A stretch of DNA of 64,000 nt from Methylogaea oryzae (GCF_019669985.1 NZ_AP019782.1:1-64000); one strand, 5' to 3'; shown: positions 1-11,774, numbered from the stretch's first letter. The notes: generated by a model not told the origin, from the letters alone. Translations and numbers: made by a program.

Positions 1-35
1 ATGATACGGGGCCGCCGCGCGGACGTCAATGCTGT

Positions 36-44
36 TGTGGATAA
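36..44 (-). promoter_or_regulatory. DnaA box in the dnaA leader
   Basis: The plus strand reads TGTGGATAA, the exact reverse complement of the DnaA-box consensus TTATCCACA. It lies about 95 bases before the likely dnaA start. DnaA boxes in the dnaA upstream region are known to mediate autoregulation or to belong to the origin. Its presence argues that positions 1-138 are leader or origin sequence and not coding. No second perfect box was seen in this short stretch; the rest of the origin would lie upstream of the window. Confidence 0.6.
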
Positions 45-138
45 CTTCGGCGCATTCGAGTATTATAAGGCCTCGAATTTTCTGCATATTTGCGCGTTTC
101 GGCGCGCTCGGACAGGCAGTGTGCACACCCGGGGGAGC

Positions 139-1476
139 ATGACCGTTTGGGAGCAATGCGTCGACAAGTTGCAAAACGAGTTGCCGGCGCAGCAGTTCAA
201 TACCTGGATCAGACCGCTGCAAGCGGTTGAGGGCGAGGCCGAGTTAAGGCTGCTGGCGCCGAACCGGTTCGTGTTGGATTGGGTGAGGCAGCATTTTTTG
301 CCGCGTATCGAAGAGCTGGTGGCGGGGCTGGGTAGCGGCGACGCCCCTGCCGCGGTCATCCTGGAAATCGGCAGCAAGCCGTCGGCCGCTGCGACTGCGC
401 CGACGCTGCAGGCGCCGGCGGTGAAAAAATCCAGTGTCGCGCGTCGGCAATCGGTTCCCAACAACCTCAATACCGCATTTACCTTCGAAAATTTCGTCGA
501 GGGCAAGTCCAACCAATTGGCCAAGGCCGCGTCATTCCAGGTGTCGGAGAACGTCGGCCGCGCCTACAATCCGCTGTTCATCTACGGCGGCGTGGGATTG
601 GGAAAAACCCACCTCATGCATGCCATTGGCAACAACATCCTCAAGCATAACCCCGGCGCGAACGTGGTGTATTTGCATTCCGAGCGCTTTGTGTCGGACA
701 TGGTTAAGGCGTTGCAGCATAACGCTATCAATGCGTTCAAAGATCACTACCGTTCTGTCGATGCGTTGTTGATCGACGATATCCAATTCTTTGCGGGCAA
801 GGAGCGTTCGCAGGAAGAGTTTTTTCATACCTTTAATACGCTGTTGGAAAATAAGCACCAGATGGTGCTTACGTGCGACAGATATCCAAAAGAAATCAAG
901 GGTTTGGAAGAGCGCCTGAAGTCGCGCTTCGGCTGGGGGTTGCCCGTGGCCGTGGAGCCGCCGGATTTGGAAACGCGCGTGGCGATTCTGAAAAACAAGG
1001 CGACCCATTCCGGCGTGATGTTGTCGGACGAAGTGGCGTTTTTTATCGGCAAACGCATTCGCTCCAACGTGCGTGAATTGGAAGGGGCGTTGCGGCGCGT
1101 AATCGCCAATTCGCAGTTTACCGGAGAAACCATCACCCTCGATTTCGCCAAGGAAGCGTTGCGCGACCTCATCGCGCTGCAGGATAAGCTAGTCAATATC
1201 GACAACATCCAGAAGACGGTGGCGGAGTACTACAAGATTCGCGTCGCCGATTTGCTATCCAGCAGTCGCAGTCGCAACGTAGCCCGCCCACGACAGCTGG
1301 CCATGGCGTTGGCGAAGGAGTTGACCAGCCACAGCCTGCCGGAAATCGGCCAGTTTTTCGGCGGACGCGACCATACCACCGTGCTTCATGCCTGCCGAAA
1401 GATCAAGGAATTGCGGGAGAGCGACAGTCGCTTGTCCGACGATTACTCCAATTTGCTGCGGGTTATTTCGAGTTGA
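139..1476 (+). CDS. dnaA: Chromosomal replication initiator DnaA
   Basis: DnaA is the AAA+ initiator that binds DnaA boxes and opens oriC. The protein shows an N-terminal domain beginning [12 protein letters not shown], a Walker A motif [10 protein letters not shown], a Walker B stretch LLIDDIQFF, and the C-terminal DNA-binding signature [15 protein letters not shown]. From the ATG at 139 it is 445 residues, the usual length. The frame stays open back to an ATG at 1 and a GTG at 121, but the extra 46 residues do not resemble DnaA and contain a DnaA box, so I prefer 139; an annotated start at 1 is possible. It is followed after 26 bases by dnaN, the classic origin-proximal order. Confidence 0.97.
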   Translation: MTVWEQCVDKLQNELPAQQFNTWIRPLQAVEGEAELRLLAPNRFVLDWVRQHFLPRIEELVAGLGSGDAPAAVILEIGSKPSAAATAPTLQAPAVKKSSVARRQSVPNNLNTAFTFENFVEGKSNQLAKAASFQVSENVGRAYNPLFIYGGVGLGKTHLMHAIGNNILKHNPGANVVYLHSERFVSDMVKALQHNAINAFKDHYRSVDALLIDDIQFFAGKERSQEEFFHTFNTLLENKHQMVLTCDRYPKEIKGLEERLKSRFGWGLPVAVEPPDLETRVAILKNKATHSGVMLSDEVAFFIGKRIRSNVRELEGALRRVIANSQFTGETITLDFAKEALRDLIALQDKLVNIDNIQKTVAEYYKIRVADLLSSSRSRNVARPRQLAMALAKELTSHSLPEIGQFFGGRDHTTVLHACRKIKELRESDSRLSDDYSNLLRVISS

Positions 1477-1502
1477 ATTAAGGGTTCAAGAGGGCCGTCG
1501 CC

Positions 1503-2606
1503 ATGAAATTGAATGTCGCCAGAGCGGATTTGCTCGGACTGCTGCAAAAAGTGATGGGCGTTGTGGAGCGCAAGCAGACGTTGCCCATACTCGGTAATGT
1601 GCTGATTCACAGCGAGCAGGGCCGATTGTCGTTGACGGCGACGGATTTGGAAATGGAGTTGATCGCCGAGGCGGCCTTGCCCGAGGTCTCGGAACAACTC
1701 GCGGTTACCGCTCCCGGGCGCAAGCTGCTGGACATTTGCCGTTCGTTGGCGGATGGCTGCGATGTGGGTCTGTTGGTGGAAGGGGATAAGCTGCGGTTGC
1801 AGTCCGGCAAGGCGCGGTTCACCTTGGCGACTCTGCCGGTCGATAATTTCCCAAGCTTCGAAGCCCCGGCGGTGGAGGAGCGTTTCGTTATCGACGGTTC
1901 GAAGTTGCGGCGGGCGCTGGAGCAGAGCATGTTCGCCATGGCGCTGCAGGACGTGCGTTTTTACCTGAACGGCTTGTTGCTGGAAGTGGAAGGCACGGCG
2001 TTGCGGGCGGTGGCGTCGGATGGCCATCGCCTCGCCTATAGCGAACAGATTCTGGATGCGCCGGTCAACGCGCAAAAGCAGGTGATTATTCCCCGAAAGG
2101 GCGTGGTCGAATTGCATCGCCTGTTGGGCGATTGGTCCGGTGAGGTTGAATTGACCCTCGGCGGCAATTCGCTGCGCGCGGTGATAGGCGATACGGTGTT
2201 TTCGGTGAAGTTGGTGGACGCGAAATACCCGGATTACCGACGCGTTATTCCCAGCGATGTGGGCCGGGTGATTAGCGTTGATAAAGAATCGCTGAAGCAG
2301 GCGTTGGCCCGCGTGTCGGTTGTTTGCCAGGAAAAATTCAAAAGCGTTCGTTTCGACTTCACCGCCGGCACCCTTTCCTTAAGTGCTACGAGCCCAGAGC
2401 AGGAAGAGGCTAGCGACGTAGTCGATGTGGATTATCAGGGTAAACCTTTGGAAACCGCCTATAACGGCAGCTACATCATGGATGCGCTGAACCATTGCGG
2501 CGGCGAAAGCATACGCTTTGGCATCGCCGATGGCAGCACCGCTTGCGTGATCGCGTCGGAAGGCGACGCGGCCAGCCGCTTTGTCGTAATGCCGCTACGT
2601 CTTTAA
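1503..2606 (+). CDS. dnaN: DNA polymerase III beta sliding clamp
   Basis: DnaN forms the ring-shaped homodimeric clamp that tethers DNA polymerase III to DNA. The 367-residue product has the usual length and the family opening MKLNVARADLLGLLQKV, and ends with the conserved FVVMPLRL tail. The three clamp folds run through the protein without interruption. It lies between dnaA and recF in the normal order, probably in one transcription unit with them; the gap to recF is 22 bases. Confidence 0.97.
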   Translation: MKLNVARADLLGLLQKVMGVVERKQTLPILGNVLIHSEQGRLSLTATDLEMELIAEAALPEVSEQLAVTAPGRKLLDICRSLADGCDVGLLVEGDKLRLQSGKARFTLATLPVDNFPSFEAPAVEERFVIDGSKLRRALEQSMFAMALQDVRFYLNGLLLEVEGTALRAVASDGHRLAYSEQILDAPVNAQKQVIIPRKGVVELHRLLGDWSGEVELTLGGNSLRAVIGDTVFSVKLVDAKYPDYRRVIPSDVGRVISVDKESLKQALARVSVVCQEKFKSVRFDFTAGTLSLSATSPEQEEASDVVDVDYQGKPLETAYNGSYIMDALNHCGGESIRFGIADGSTACVIASEGDAASRFVVMPLRL

Positions 2607-2628
2607 TCGAGGCGGCCGGAACGATTTT

Positions 2629-3738
2629 GTGGCGCTGGCGCGGCTGATCGTTTCGGCGGTGCGCAACGTGCGCCACGCCGACGTTGCGCTTGCTCCCGGC
2701 TTGAACGTGCTGGTCGGTGCTAACGGCAGCGGTAAAAGTTCGGTGCTGGAAGCCATCCACTTGCTTAGTCAGGGTCGGTCGTTCCGTTCCGGAAATGTTC
2801 GGGGGCTGATTAGCTATGGGGAGAAGTCGCTATCGGTGGCAGGGCAGTTGCGGTCCTCGGCTTCCCCGGGTTTTACACAGATCGATATCAGCGTAGTCGG
2901 CGCTGAGCGCCGTCGCCGCGTCGACGGCCGCGTCTGCGAAAAGCAAGCGGAATTGGCGGCGTTGTTGCCGGTGGTGTTGTTGCAGCCGTCGTCACAAATT
3001 TTATTGGAGTCGTCTCCGGAACTGCGTCGGCAGTACATGGATTGGGGCGCTTTCCAAACCTGGGGCGCGACGTTTCTGTCGTGCTGGCGTCGTTACGGCA
3101 AGTGTCTCGAACAGCGTAATTCGTTGTTGCGGGGCGGCGGTTCAGCCGGATTGTTAGCCACCTGGGAGAAGGAGCTTGAACGTTACGGCGAGGCGCTGGC
3201 TAGGCTCCGGGGCGAATATGTGGAATTGCTCGGTCCATGGTTCGCCGACGCGGTAAGCCGCTTGGCTGCGGATCTCGGTGGTGTGGATTTTTCTTACGAT
3301 GCCGGGTGGCCGCCAGGCGTGGCGTTGTCTGAAATATTGGGCCGCTCGCGGGACAAGGATCGTCGTTTGGGATATACGTCGGTGGGGCCGCATCGAGGGG
3401 ATTTCCGTATCTCGGTTGATGGGCATCCGGTTAAGCAGGTGTTGTCGCGAGGACAGTTAAAGCTCGTCGTGGCGGCGCTTAAGGTTTCTCAGGCGCGAAT
3501 GGCGCGGTTTCGGGGAGACGGCGGCGAGGTTTGTTTGTTGGTGGACGATCTTTCTGCCGAGTTGGACACGATCAACCGCCGCAGGTTGTTGGGGTATTTG
3601 CAAGAATCGGACTTGCAGGCGCTGGTTACCGGCACGGGTTGGGATCAGTTTGAAGGCATTGGTTTCGGTGCCGACGCGGCTATGTTCCACGTGGAACATG
3701 GCGTCGTTGCATCGGCCAAACACGGCATAAATCCATGA
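2629..3738 (+). CDS. recF: DNA replication and repair protein RecF
   Basis: RecF is an SMC-like ATPase that helps load RecA at single-strand gaps. The 369-residue protein has a Walker A motif GANGSGKSSVLEAI near residue 30, an ABC-type signature around LSRGQLKLV and a Walker B segment CLLVDDLSAELD. The start chosen is GTG at 2629, giving the family opening ALARLIVSAVRNVRHAD. The 3' end carries a perfect parS palindrome that is read as MFHVEHG, so the C-terminus encodes both protein and a chromosome-segregation site. gyrB begins 12 bases after the stop. Confidence 0.95.
   Translation: MALARLIVSAVRNVRHADVALAPGLNVLVGANGSGKSSVLEAIHLLSQGRSFRSGNVRGLISYGEKSLSVAGQLRSSASPGFTQIDISVVGAERRRRVDGRVCEKQAELAALLPVVLLQPSSQILLESSPELRRQYMDWGAFQTWGATFLSCWRRYGKCLEQRNSLLRGGGSAGLLATWEKELERYGEALARLRGEYVELLGPWFADAVSRLAADLGGVDFSYDAGWPPGVALSEILGRSRDKDRRLGYTSVGPHRGDFRISVDGHPVKQVLSRGQLKLVVAALKVSQARMARFRGDGGEVCLLVDDLSAELDTINRRRLLGYLQESDLQALVTGTGWDQFEGIGFGADAAMFHVEHGVVASAKHGINP
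3683..3698. promoter_or_regulatory. parS centromere site inside recF
   Basis: The 16-base palindrome TGTTCCACGTGGAACA is perfect and extends by one A/T pair on each side. It matches the known ParB-binding parS sequence (general form TGTTNCACGTGNAACA) and the form used in Pseudomonas. parS sites are clustered near the origin, and this copy is about 3.7 kb from dnaA, as expected. It should nucleate ParB spreading and origin segregation. No second copy was noticed in this window. Confidence 0.85.
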
Positions 3739-6168
<2,430 letters not shown>

Positions 6169-6174
6169 CCCAGC

Positions 6175-6963
6175 ATGATTGCTTATCCGAATATCGACCC
6201 TGTAGCCATCAGTTTGGGGCCGTTGCAGATCCATTGGTATGGTTTGATGTACGTGGTCGGTATTCTGGGCGCTTGGTGGCTGGCTCGGCGGAGAGCCCCG
6301 CAGCAACATCCGGAGTGGGCGCCGGAAGTCGTGGACGACATGATTTTCTATGCCGCTCTGGGGGTGGTGCTGGGAGGGCGTTTGGGATACATGCTGTTCT
6401 ACAACTTCCCCGTGCTGTTGGACGATCCCGCGGCGTTGCTTAAAGTGTGGCAAGGGGGCATGTCTTTTCACGGAGGCATGCTGGGGGTCTTCATCGCGTT
6501 GTGGTGGCTGGGGCGTAGCACCAAAATCGGTTTTTTCCCTTTGACCGACTTCATCGCCCCCATGGTGCCCATCGGGCTCTTTACGGGACGCATCGGCAAC
6601 TTCATTAATGGGGAGTTGTGGGGAAAGCCTACGGATCTGCCGTGGGGAATCGTTTTTCCCGATGCGGGCATGGAGCCGCGCCATCCTTCCCAGCTTTACG
6701 AAGCGGGCCTAGAGGGAGTGTTGTTGTTTGCCGTGCTGATGGCTTTCAGTCGCCATAGACAGCCCACCGTTGCGGTGAGCGGATTGTTCATGATTGGCTA
6801 CGGCGCCTGCCGCTTTCTCGTCGAATTCGTGCGCGTTCCCGATCCTCAGTTGGGCTATTTGGCGTTCGGCTGGTTGACCATGGGCCAGTTGTTGACCGTG
6901 CCGATGATCGCCGTCGGCGTGGCGCTGATGGCCTACGCTTACCGCCGCCAAGCCGGTACTTGA
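6175..6963 (+). CDS. lgt: Prolipoprotein diacylglyceryl transferase
   Basis: Lgt transfers a diacylglyceryl group from phosphatidylglycerol to the lipobox cysteine of prolipoproteins, the first step of lipoprotein maturation in the inner membrane. The 262-residue protein is highly hydrophobic with about seven membrane segments. It contains the Lgt signature [13 protein letters not shown] and the conserved HPSQLYEA motif. Several lipoproteins predicted in this window (ApbE, the CzcC-type protein, the protein at 55.1 kb) would be its substrates. It is tightly packed with thyA (1 base apart). Confidence 0.96.
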   Translation: MIAYPNIDPVAISLGPLQIHWYGLMYVVGILGAWWLARRRAPQQHPEWAPEVVDDMIFYAALGVVLGGRLGYMLFYNFPVLLDDPAALLKVWQGGMSFHGGMLGVFIALWWLGRSTKIGFFPLTDFIAPMVPIGLFTGRIGNFINGELWGKPTDLPWGIVFPDAGMEPRHPSQLYEAGLEGVLLFAVLMAFSRHRQPTVAVSGLFMIGYGACRFLVEFVRVPDPQLGYLAFGWLTMGQLLTVPMIAVGVALMAYAYRRQAGT

Positions 6964-6964
6964 T

Positions 6965-7759
6965 ATGCGCCAGTATCTCGACTTACTGCGCCAAGTACGG
7001 GAGTGCGGCACGCGCAAAGCCGATCGCACCGGTACCGGTACCCTGAGCCTGTTCGGCCACCAAATGCGCTTTGATTTGGCTCAGGGATTTCCGTTGCTCA
7101 CCACCAAAAAACTGCACCTTCGCTCCATCATCCACGAGCTGATTTGGTTCTTGCGGGGAGACACCAATCTTCGCTATCTGCACGAACACGGCGTGACCAT
7201 ATGGGACGAATGGGCCGACGCCAACGGCGAATTGGGGCCGGTCTACGGCTATCAATGGCGATCCTGGCCTGCCGCTGACGGCAGGCATATCGACCAGCTG
7301 CGCGGCCTCATGGAGCAACTACGCGTCAATCCCGACTCGCGCCGACTCATCGTTTCGGCATGGAACGTGGCGGATATCGAACAAATGGCGTTGCCGCCGT
7401 GCCACGCCTTGTTCCAATTTTACGTCGCCGACGGCCGTCTTAGCTGCCAGCTGTACCAGCGCTCAGCGGACGTGTTCCTCGGCGTGCCTTTCAATATCGC
7501 CTCCTACGCCTTACTGACCATGATGGTGGCGCAAGCGAGCGGGCTGCAACCGGGGCATTTCATACACACGTTCGGCGACGTGCATTTGTATTTGAATCAT
7601 CTCGAGCAGGCGGATCTGCAACTCAGCCGAGAGCCGTATCCGCCGCCGACCATGCGCCTCAATCCAGAAGTCACCGACCTGTTCCAATTCGCCTACGACG
7701 ATTTCACCTTGGACGATTACCGGGCGCATCCGCATATTTCCGCACCGGTCGCGGTGTAA
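6965..7759 (+). CDS. thyA: Thymidylate synthase
   Basis: ThyA methylates dUMP to dTMP using methylenetetrahydrofolate, producing dihydrofolate. The 264-residue protein has the standard length, the N-terminal [15 protein letters not shown] loop, the catalytic cysteine in [12 protein letters not shown] and the folate/dUMP motif [17 protein letters not shown]. It is followed by folA, whose product regenerates tetrahydrofolate from the dihydrofolate made here, so the pair is functionally coupled as well as adjacent. Confidence 0.97.
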   Translation: MRQYLDLLRQVRECGTRKADRTGTGTLSLFGHQMRFDLAQGFPLLTTKKLHLRSIIHELIWFLRGDTNLRYLHEHGVTIWDEWADANGELGPVYGYQWRSWPAADGRHIDQLRGLMEQLRVNPDSRRLIVSAWNVADIEQMALPPCHALFQFYVADGRLSCQLYQRSADVFLGVPFNIASYALLTMMVAQASGLQPGHFIHTFGDVHLYLNHLEQADLQLSREPYPPPTMRLNPEVTDLFQFAYDDFTLDDYRAHPHISAPVAV

Positions 7760-7771
7760 GGAGAGGCGAAG

Positions 7772-8278
7772 ATGCGAATTTCCCTGGTAGTGGCAATGTC
7801 GCGCAATCGGGTGATCGGCATCGACAATCGCCTGCCCTGGCGTCTGCCAGAAGACCTCAAATACTTCCGGGCGCTTACGTGGGGCAAGCCGATCGTCATG
7901 GGGCGGCGCACCCACGAGTCCATCGGCCGCCCTCTGCCGGGACGACACAACATCGTGGTGACCCGCAACGCGGACTACCGCGCCGACGGATGCACCGTCG
8001 TGGACAGCCTGGAGTCCGCCTGGAAAGCGGCGGATGCGGATGAAGTGATGGTGATCGGCGGCGCGGAACTGTATGCGCAAACCCTCGCCCAGGCGAGCCG
8101 TCTTTACCTGACGCTGGTGGACGCGGACTTCGAGGGAGACACTTACTTTCCGACTTACGACCAGGACGCGTGGCGAGAGCAGGGACGGCAATGCCACGAG
8201 CCGGACGCGCAAAACCCTTACCGCTATTGCTATTTGGTTCTGGAGCGAGGAGAGGGCGAGGGATCGTTTAAGTGTTAA
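7772..8278 (+). CDS. folA: Dihydrofolate reductase
   Basis: FolA reduces dihydrofolate to tetrahydrofolate with NADPH. The 168-residue protein has the family opening ISLVVAMSRNRVIG, the substrate-loop motif LPWRLPEDLKYF with the catalytic acidic residue, and the cofactor motif PIVMGRRTHESIG. A purine-rich AGGAGAGG precedes the ATG. It is the last gene of lgt-thyA-folA; its final 11 bases overlap the end of apaH on the opposite strand, so the two convergent genes share their stop region and no terminator is visible between them. Confidence 0.96.
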   Translation: MRISLVVAMSRNRVIGIDNRLPWRLPEDLKYFRALTWGKPIVMGRRTHESIGRPLPGRHNIVVTRNADYRADGCTVVDSLESAWKAADADEVMVIGGAELYAQTLAQASRLYLTLVDADFEGDTYFPTYDQDAWREQGRQCHEPDAQNPYRYCYLVLERGEGEGSFKC

Positions 8279-9101
8279 CGGAACCTGGCGGCAGCGAGGC
8301 GCGGCACGAGACGCTGGTGCGGCGCTTTTCACCGTCCAAGCGCAGCGCCGTGAGCTCTCCTCCCCACAGACAGCCGCTATCCAGACAGTAACAGCCGTCG
8401 CCTGCGTAAAAGCCCAGGGTCGACCAATGGCCGAATACAATTTCCGTTTCGCGGTTGCGGCGATTGGGCGCGGCGAACCAGGGAGCAAGATGAGCGTCCT
8501 GAGTGGACGGAGCCCCCTTGAACGTCAAATCCAGCCTTCCGTCCTTGTCGCAATAGCGTAACCGGGTGAGGCAGTTCGTGACGAAACGCAGCCGTTCCCA
8601 GCCTTCGAGTTGCGGAGACCATTGATAGGGCACGTCGCCGTACATGTGGTCGAAGAACGCTTGGTAGTTGTCGCTCCGCAACACGGCTTCGACTTCCGCG
8701 GCGCAGCTTGCGGCCGTCGCCAAGTCCCATTGGGGAGGCAGGCCGGCATGCACCAGGCAGTAGGGTGCTTGCCAATGCAGCAACGGCCGTCGCCGCAGCC
8801 AGTCCAGCAGCTCGTCTACGTCGGGCGCGGCGAGCACCTCGTCCAGGGTGTCCTTCCGGTGCGGCTTGCGCTTCCGCGCGGCGACCGCCAGCAAGTGCAG
8901 GTCGTGGTTGCCCAGCACCGTGACGGCCGCGTCGCCCAATTGCTTGACGAAACGAAGCGTGTCGAGAGAGTGGGGTCCCCGGTTGACCAGATCGCCGGTG
9001 AACCAGAGCCGGTCCGCGGTGGGATCGAAGGAGAGCTTATCCAGTAGGCGGAGCAGCGAGGTGTAACAGCCCTGGATATCGCCGATGGCGTAGAGCGCCA
9101 T
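8268..9101 (-). CDS. apaH: Diadenosine tetraphosphatase (symmetrical)
   Basis: ApaH hydrolyses Ap4A symmetrically to two ADP and also removes Np4-type RNA caps. The 277-residue protein has the metallophosphatase motifs GDIQGC near the N-terminus, GDLVNRG and GNHD, which bind the two metals, and a downstream HAG. It lies 6 bases behind apaG on the minus strand, the usual apaG-apaH pairing. It converges on and overlaps folA. Confidence 0.95.
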   Translation of the reverse strand: MALYAIGDIQGCYTSLLRLLDKLSFDPTADRLWFTGDLVNRGPHSLDTLRFVKQLGDAAVTVLGNHDLHLLAVAARKRKPHRKDTLDEVLAAPDVDELLDWLRRRPLLHWQAPYCLVHAGLPPQWDLATAASCAAEVEAVLRSDNYQAFFDHMYGDVPYQWSPQLEGWERLRFVTNCLTRLRYCDKDGRLDLTFKGAPSTQDAHLAPWFAAPNRRNRETEIVFGHWSTLGFYAGDGCYCLDSGCLWGGELTALRLDGEKRRTSVSCRASLPPGSVNT

Positions 9102-9107
9102 GTGGGG

Positions 9108-9488
9108 CTAGTGCAGCGTACGAGGAATGGCCAGCGTGAACGCCGGTATCTCGGTGTCGAAGCGCTCCCCATCGTCGGTCACCATAGCGTAGCTACCCTT
9201 CATAATACCGACCGGGGTAGCGATCATGGCTGAACTGGAATAACGAAACGATTCGCCGGGCTGTAAATAAGGCTGCACGCCGACCACGCCGTCGCCCTGA
9301 ACTTCCTGCTCCCTGCCGTGGGCGTCCGTGATCAGCCAGCGCCGGGACAACAGCCGCGCTGGGACTTCGCCTCGATTGCTGATGGTGATGGTATAAACGA
9401 ACACGTAGCGGCCGGCTACCGGCTCCGAATCGGAGTCCACGAATTTACTAACCGCCTCTACGACAATGCTATGCTTTTGATCCTTCAT
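9108..9488 (-). CDS. apaG: ApaG domain protein
   Basis: ApaG is a small beta-sandwich protein of the DUF525 family, often encoded with ApaH; its biochemical role is unclear. From the ATG at 9488 the product is 126 residues and shows the family motifs YVFVYTITISNRG, RRWLITDAHG, GVVGVQPYLQPGESF and GIMKGSYAMV. An in-frame GTG at 9500 would add four residues. Its start is only 35 bases from the divergent ankyrin gene, so promoters for both must be packed into that gap or overlap the coding ends. Confidence 0.94.
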   Translation of the reverse strand: MKDQKHSIVVEAVSKFVDSDSEPVAGRYVFVYTITISNRGEVPARLLSRRWLITDAHGREQEVQGDGVVGVQPYLQPGESFRYSSSAMIATPVGIMKGSYAMVTDDGERFDTEIPAFTLAIPRTLH

Positions 9489-9523
9489 GGAACACCCCAC
9501 CCGATGAGAAGCGCAGACTAGTT

Positions 9524-10165
9524 ATGTTGCATTTTAACCGAATAGCCGGGCAGGGCGCGAAACCCCGGGGCGGGATCGTCCTGGCCGTATTGTTAAGCGT
9601 GGCCATGGCCGCCTATGCCGAGGACGGCGCCGGCGGCGGCGGGAGTCTCAACGAAGACCTATGGTTGGCGGTAACGCAGGGAAACGTGAGCCGTGTCGAA
9701 ACCGCATTGGCGCAAGGCATGGACGTGAATGCCAAGACCGCCGCGGGCCGCACGTCGCTGATGCTGGCCGCCGCGCACGGCAACCAACGCGTCGCGAAGG
9801 CGTTGTTGGCATACGGCGCCGACGTAAAGATGGCCGATCCGCGAGGGATCACCGCACTCATGGACGCCGTGATCTACGGCGAGCACCAGTTGGTGACCCT
9901 GCTGATCAATGCCGGCGCCGATGTGAACGGCGCCGATGCGGGCGGCGAAATGGTACTGGAGAAAGCGAAAAAAACCGGCAACAAACTTATCGTCGGACTA
10001 TTGGAAAAAGCCGGCGCCAAAGCGAAGGAGCAAGAGCCTCCCCCAGAGGAAGTCAAAGATCCCAAGGATAAAGGCAAGGGAGGAGCCAAAGCTCCAGCGA
10101 CCGCCGGGGACAAAAAAGACGGTCCAGGGGCGGCCGGCGCCAAAGCCCCGCCGCCGAAAAAATGA
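9524..10165 (+). CDS. Secreted ankyrin-repeat protein
   Basis: The 213-residue product starts with a probable signal peptide: a basic N-region, then the hydrophobic stretch GIVLAVLLSVAMAAYA, with likely cleavage before EDG. The mature part has about three to four ankyrin repeats (for example DVNAKTAAGRTSLMLAAAHG and a GITALMDAVIYGEH unit), which normally mediate protein-protein contact. The tail after residue 165 is a low-complexity Lys/Pro/Ala-rich segment with no predicted fold. It lies alone between apaG and mpl, 27 bases before mpl. The binding partner is unknown; a periplasmic scaffold is the most that can be inferred. Confidence 0.8.
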   Translation: MLHFNRIAGQGAKPRGGIVLAVLLSVAMAAYAEDGAGGGGSLNEDLWLAVTQGNVSRVETALAQGMDVNAKTAAGRTSLMLAAAHGNQRVAKALLAYGADVKMADPRGITALMDAVIYGEHQLVTLLINAGADVNGADAGGEMVLEKAKKTGNKLIVGLLEKAGAKAKEQEPPPEEVKDPKDKGKGGAKAPATAGDKKDGPGAAGAKAPPPKK

Positions 10166-10192
10166 CCCATAGCGAAGCGCGAAATTAAGAAC

Positions 10193-11569
10193 ATGAGCCA
10201 ACCTAAACACATTCACATATTGGGCGTCTGCGGCACGTTTATGGGCGGCTTGGCGGTGCTGGCCCAGCAACTGGGCTATCGTGTCAGCGGATCCGACCAA
10301 AACGTCTATCCCCCCATGAGCACCCAATTGCAAAGCCAGGGCATTCGCTTGATGGAGGGATATCGCGCGGAGAATCTCGACCCGGCGCCGGACCTGGTTG
10401 TGGTGGGCAACGCCATGTCGCGCGGCAACGCGGAAGTGGAGGCGGTGCTGGAACGAGGGCTGCCGTACGTGTCCGGTCCCCAGTGGCTCTACGAACACGT
10501 ACTGAAAGATCGCTGGGTGCTGGCCGTCGCCGGAACCCACGGCAAGACCACCACCACGAGCCTGCTCGCCTGGATATTGGAGGATTGCGGCTACGATCCT
10601 GGCTTTCTGGTGGGCGGGATTCCTCAAAACTTCGGCCTCTCGGCACGCTTGGGGAGCGGGCCCCACTTCGTGGTGGAGGCCGACGAATACGACACGGCGT
10701 TTTTCGACAAGCGTTCCAAGTTCGTCCATTACCGGCCGCGTACCGCCGTCCTGAACAACCTGGAATACGACCACGCCGATATTTTTCCGGATTTAACCGA
10801 CATTCAGCGCCAATTCCACCACTTGGTGCGCACGGTGCCAGGCAACGGCTTGTTGATCGCTCCGCAGAACGACGCGGCCCTAGACGAAACCTTGGCCATG
10901 GGCTGTTGGACGCCGGTACAGCGTACCGCTCTAAACAGCGGCGAATCCGATTGGTCGGCGCAGTTGCTCAGCGAGGACGGCGGCAAGTTCGCCGTTTCCT
11001 TGCGAGGCAGGCCGTTGGGAGAGGTGGCGTGGTCCATGGTGGGACGCCACAACGTCATGAACGCCCTGTCCGCCTTGGCGGCCGCCAGTCATGCGGGCGT
11101 GGAGCCGGAGAGGGCATTGCAAGCCCTGGCGCGCTTTCAGGGAATCAAGCGGCGGCTGGAGTTGCGCGCGCAGGTGGACGGCGTTTCCCTCTACGACGAC
11201 TTCGCCCACCATCCGACAGCGGTGCGCGCAACCCTGGAAGCCCTACGCGCTCGGGTGGGCAAAGATCGCATCATTGCCGTGCTGGAGCCGCGTTCCAATA
11301 CCATGCGACTGGGCGTGCACGGCGCCGCTTTGGGGGAAAGCCTGCGTACGGCCGACCGCGCGCTGCTCTATCGTCCGCAGGCGCTGGCGTGGGATTTGTC
11401 GTCGGCGGTCGGGGCGGCCGACAATATCGAAATCTATGACGATATCGATGCCATGGTGCGGCATGTGTGCCTGGAAGCGAAGCCGGGCGACCACGTGATA
11501 TTCATGAGCAACGGCGGCTTCGGCGGGATTCACGGCAAAGCCGAGCAGGCATTGCGCGAGCGGGGATAA
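10193..11569 (+). CDS. mpl: UDP-MurNAc:L-Ala-gamma-D-Glu-meso-DAP ligase
   Basis: Mpl recycles murein tripeptide by ligating it to UDP-MurNAc. The 458-residue protein is a Mur ligase with the opening HIHILGVCGTFMGGLAVLA typical of Mpl, the ATP-binding loop AGTHGKTTTTSLLA, the EADEYDTAFFDKRSKF motif and the C-terminal DDFAHHPTA. These features separate Mpl from MurC. Downstream is a convergent non-coding RNA region with a terminator hairpin that could also stop mpl transcripts. Confidence 0.95.
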   Translation: MSQPKHIHILGVCGTFMGGLAVLAQQLGYRVSGSDQNVYPPMSTQLQSQGIRLMEGYRAENLDPAPDLVVVGNAMSRGNAEVEAVLERGLPYVSGPQWLYEHVLKDRWVLAVAGTHGKTTTTSLLAWILEDCGYDPGFLVGGIPQNFGLSARLGSGPHFVVEADEYDTAFFDKRSKFVHYRPRTAVLNNLEYDHADIFPDLTDIQRQFHHLVRTVPGNGLLIAPQNDAALDETLAMGCWTPVQRTALNSGESDWSAQLLSEDGGKFAVSLRGRPLGEVAWSMVGRHNVMNALSALAAASHAGVEPERALQALARFQGIKRRLELRAQVDGVSLYDDFAHHPTAVRATLEALRARVGKDRIIAVLEPRSNTMRLGVHGAALGESLRTADRALLYRPQALAWDLSSAVGAADNIEIYDDIDAMVRHVCLEAKPGDHVIFMSNGGFGGIHGKAEQALRERG

Positions 11570-11592
11570 GCGTTACGAAAGTCGACGGCAAT

Positions 11593-11625
11593 AAAAAACC
11601 CCAGCGGGCATCCTATCCGCTGGGG
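11593..11625 (-). terminator. Intrinsic terminator of the minus-strand sRNA
   Basis: A perfect 9-bp stem CCCCAGCGG / CCGCTGGGG (11599-11607 with 11617-11625) encloses a 9-base loop. Read on the minus strand it is followed at once by six T residues (11598-11593), a textbook rho-independent terminator. On the plus strand there is no T-run after the stem, so its main direction is minus. The loop itself contains AGGA, the CsrA-binding core. Confidence 0.9.
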
Positions 11626-11722
11626 TAACCATCGCCTGCTTGGTTGGCAGAACTGACCCGATCCTTGGGGACTTCCTGTCAAAGACTCCTAGAAATTCCT
11701 TATCCCGCGGTTTGGCGACGGT
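11593..11722 (-). ncRNA. Putative CsrA-sequestering sRNA (Rsm/CsrB type)
   Basis: This non-coding stretch between mpl and hisB, read on the minus strand, holds five AGGA motifs in about 90 bases (complements at 11611-11614, 11662-11665, 11674-11677, 11687-11690 and 11697-11700) plus further GGA triplets. Three sit in hairpin loops: GAC-AGGAA-GTC (11670-11680), CCC...GGG enclosing AAGGAT (11657-11670), and the terminator loop. Exposed GGA loops are the hallmark of RsmX/Y/Z and CsrB/C RNAs, which titrate CsrA/RsmA. A GacA-type palindrome lies about 60 bases upstream of the likely 5' end. The 5' end is estimated; weak -10 candidates are CACAAT (11731-11726) and TACGAT (11737-11732). No reading frame of note is present. 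Confidence 0.78.
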
Positions 11723-11774
11723 TCTATTGTGATCGTATCGCCAGCGTATGTATGCAAGCCTAAGCTGAAGTTTA

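Noticed and set aside
1-138. N-terminal extension of DnaA from the ATG at position 1
   Set aside because: Does not resemble DnaA and contains a perfect DnaA box; kept as leader.
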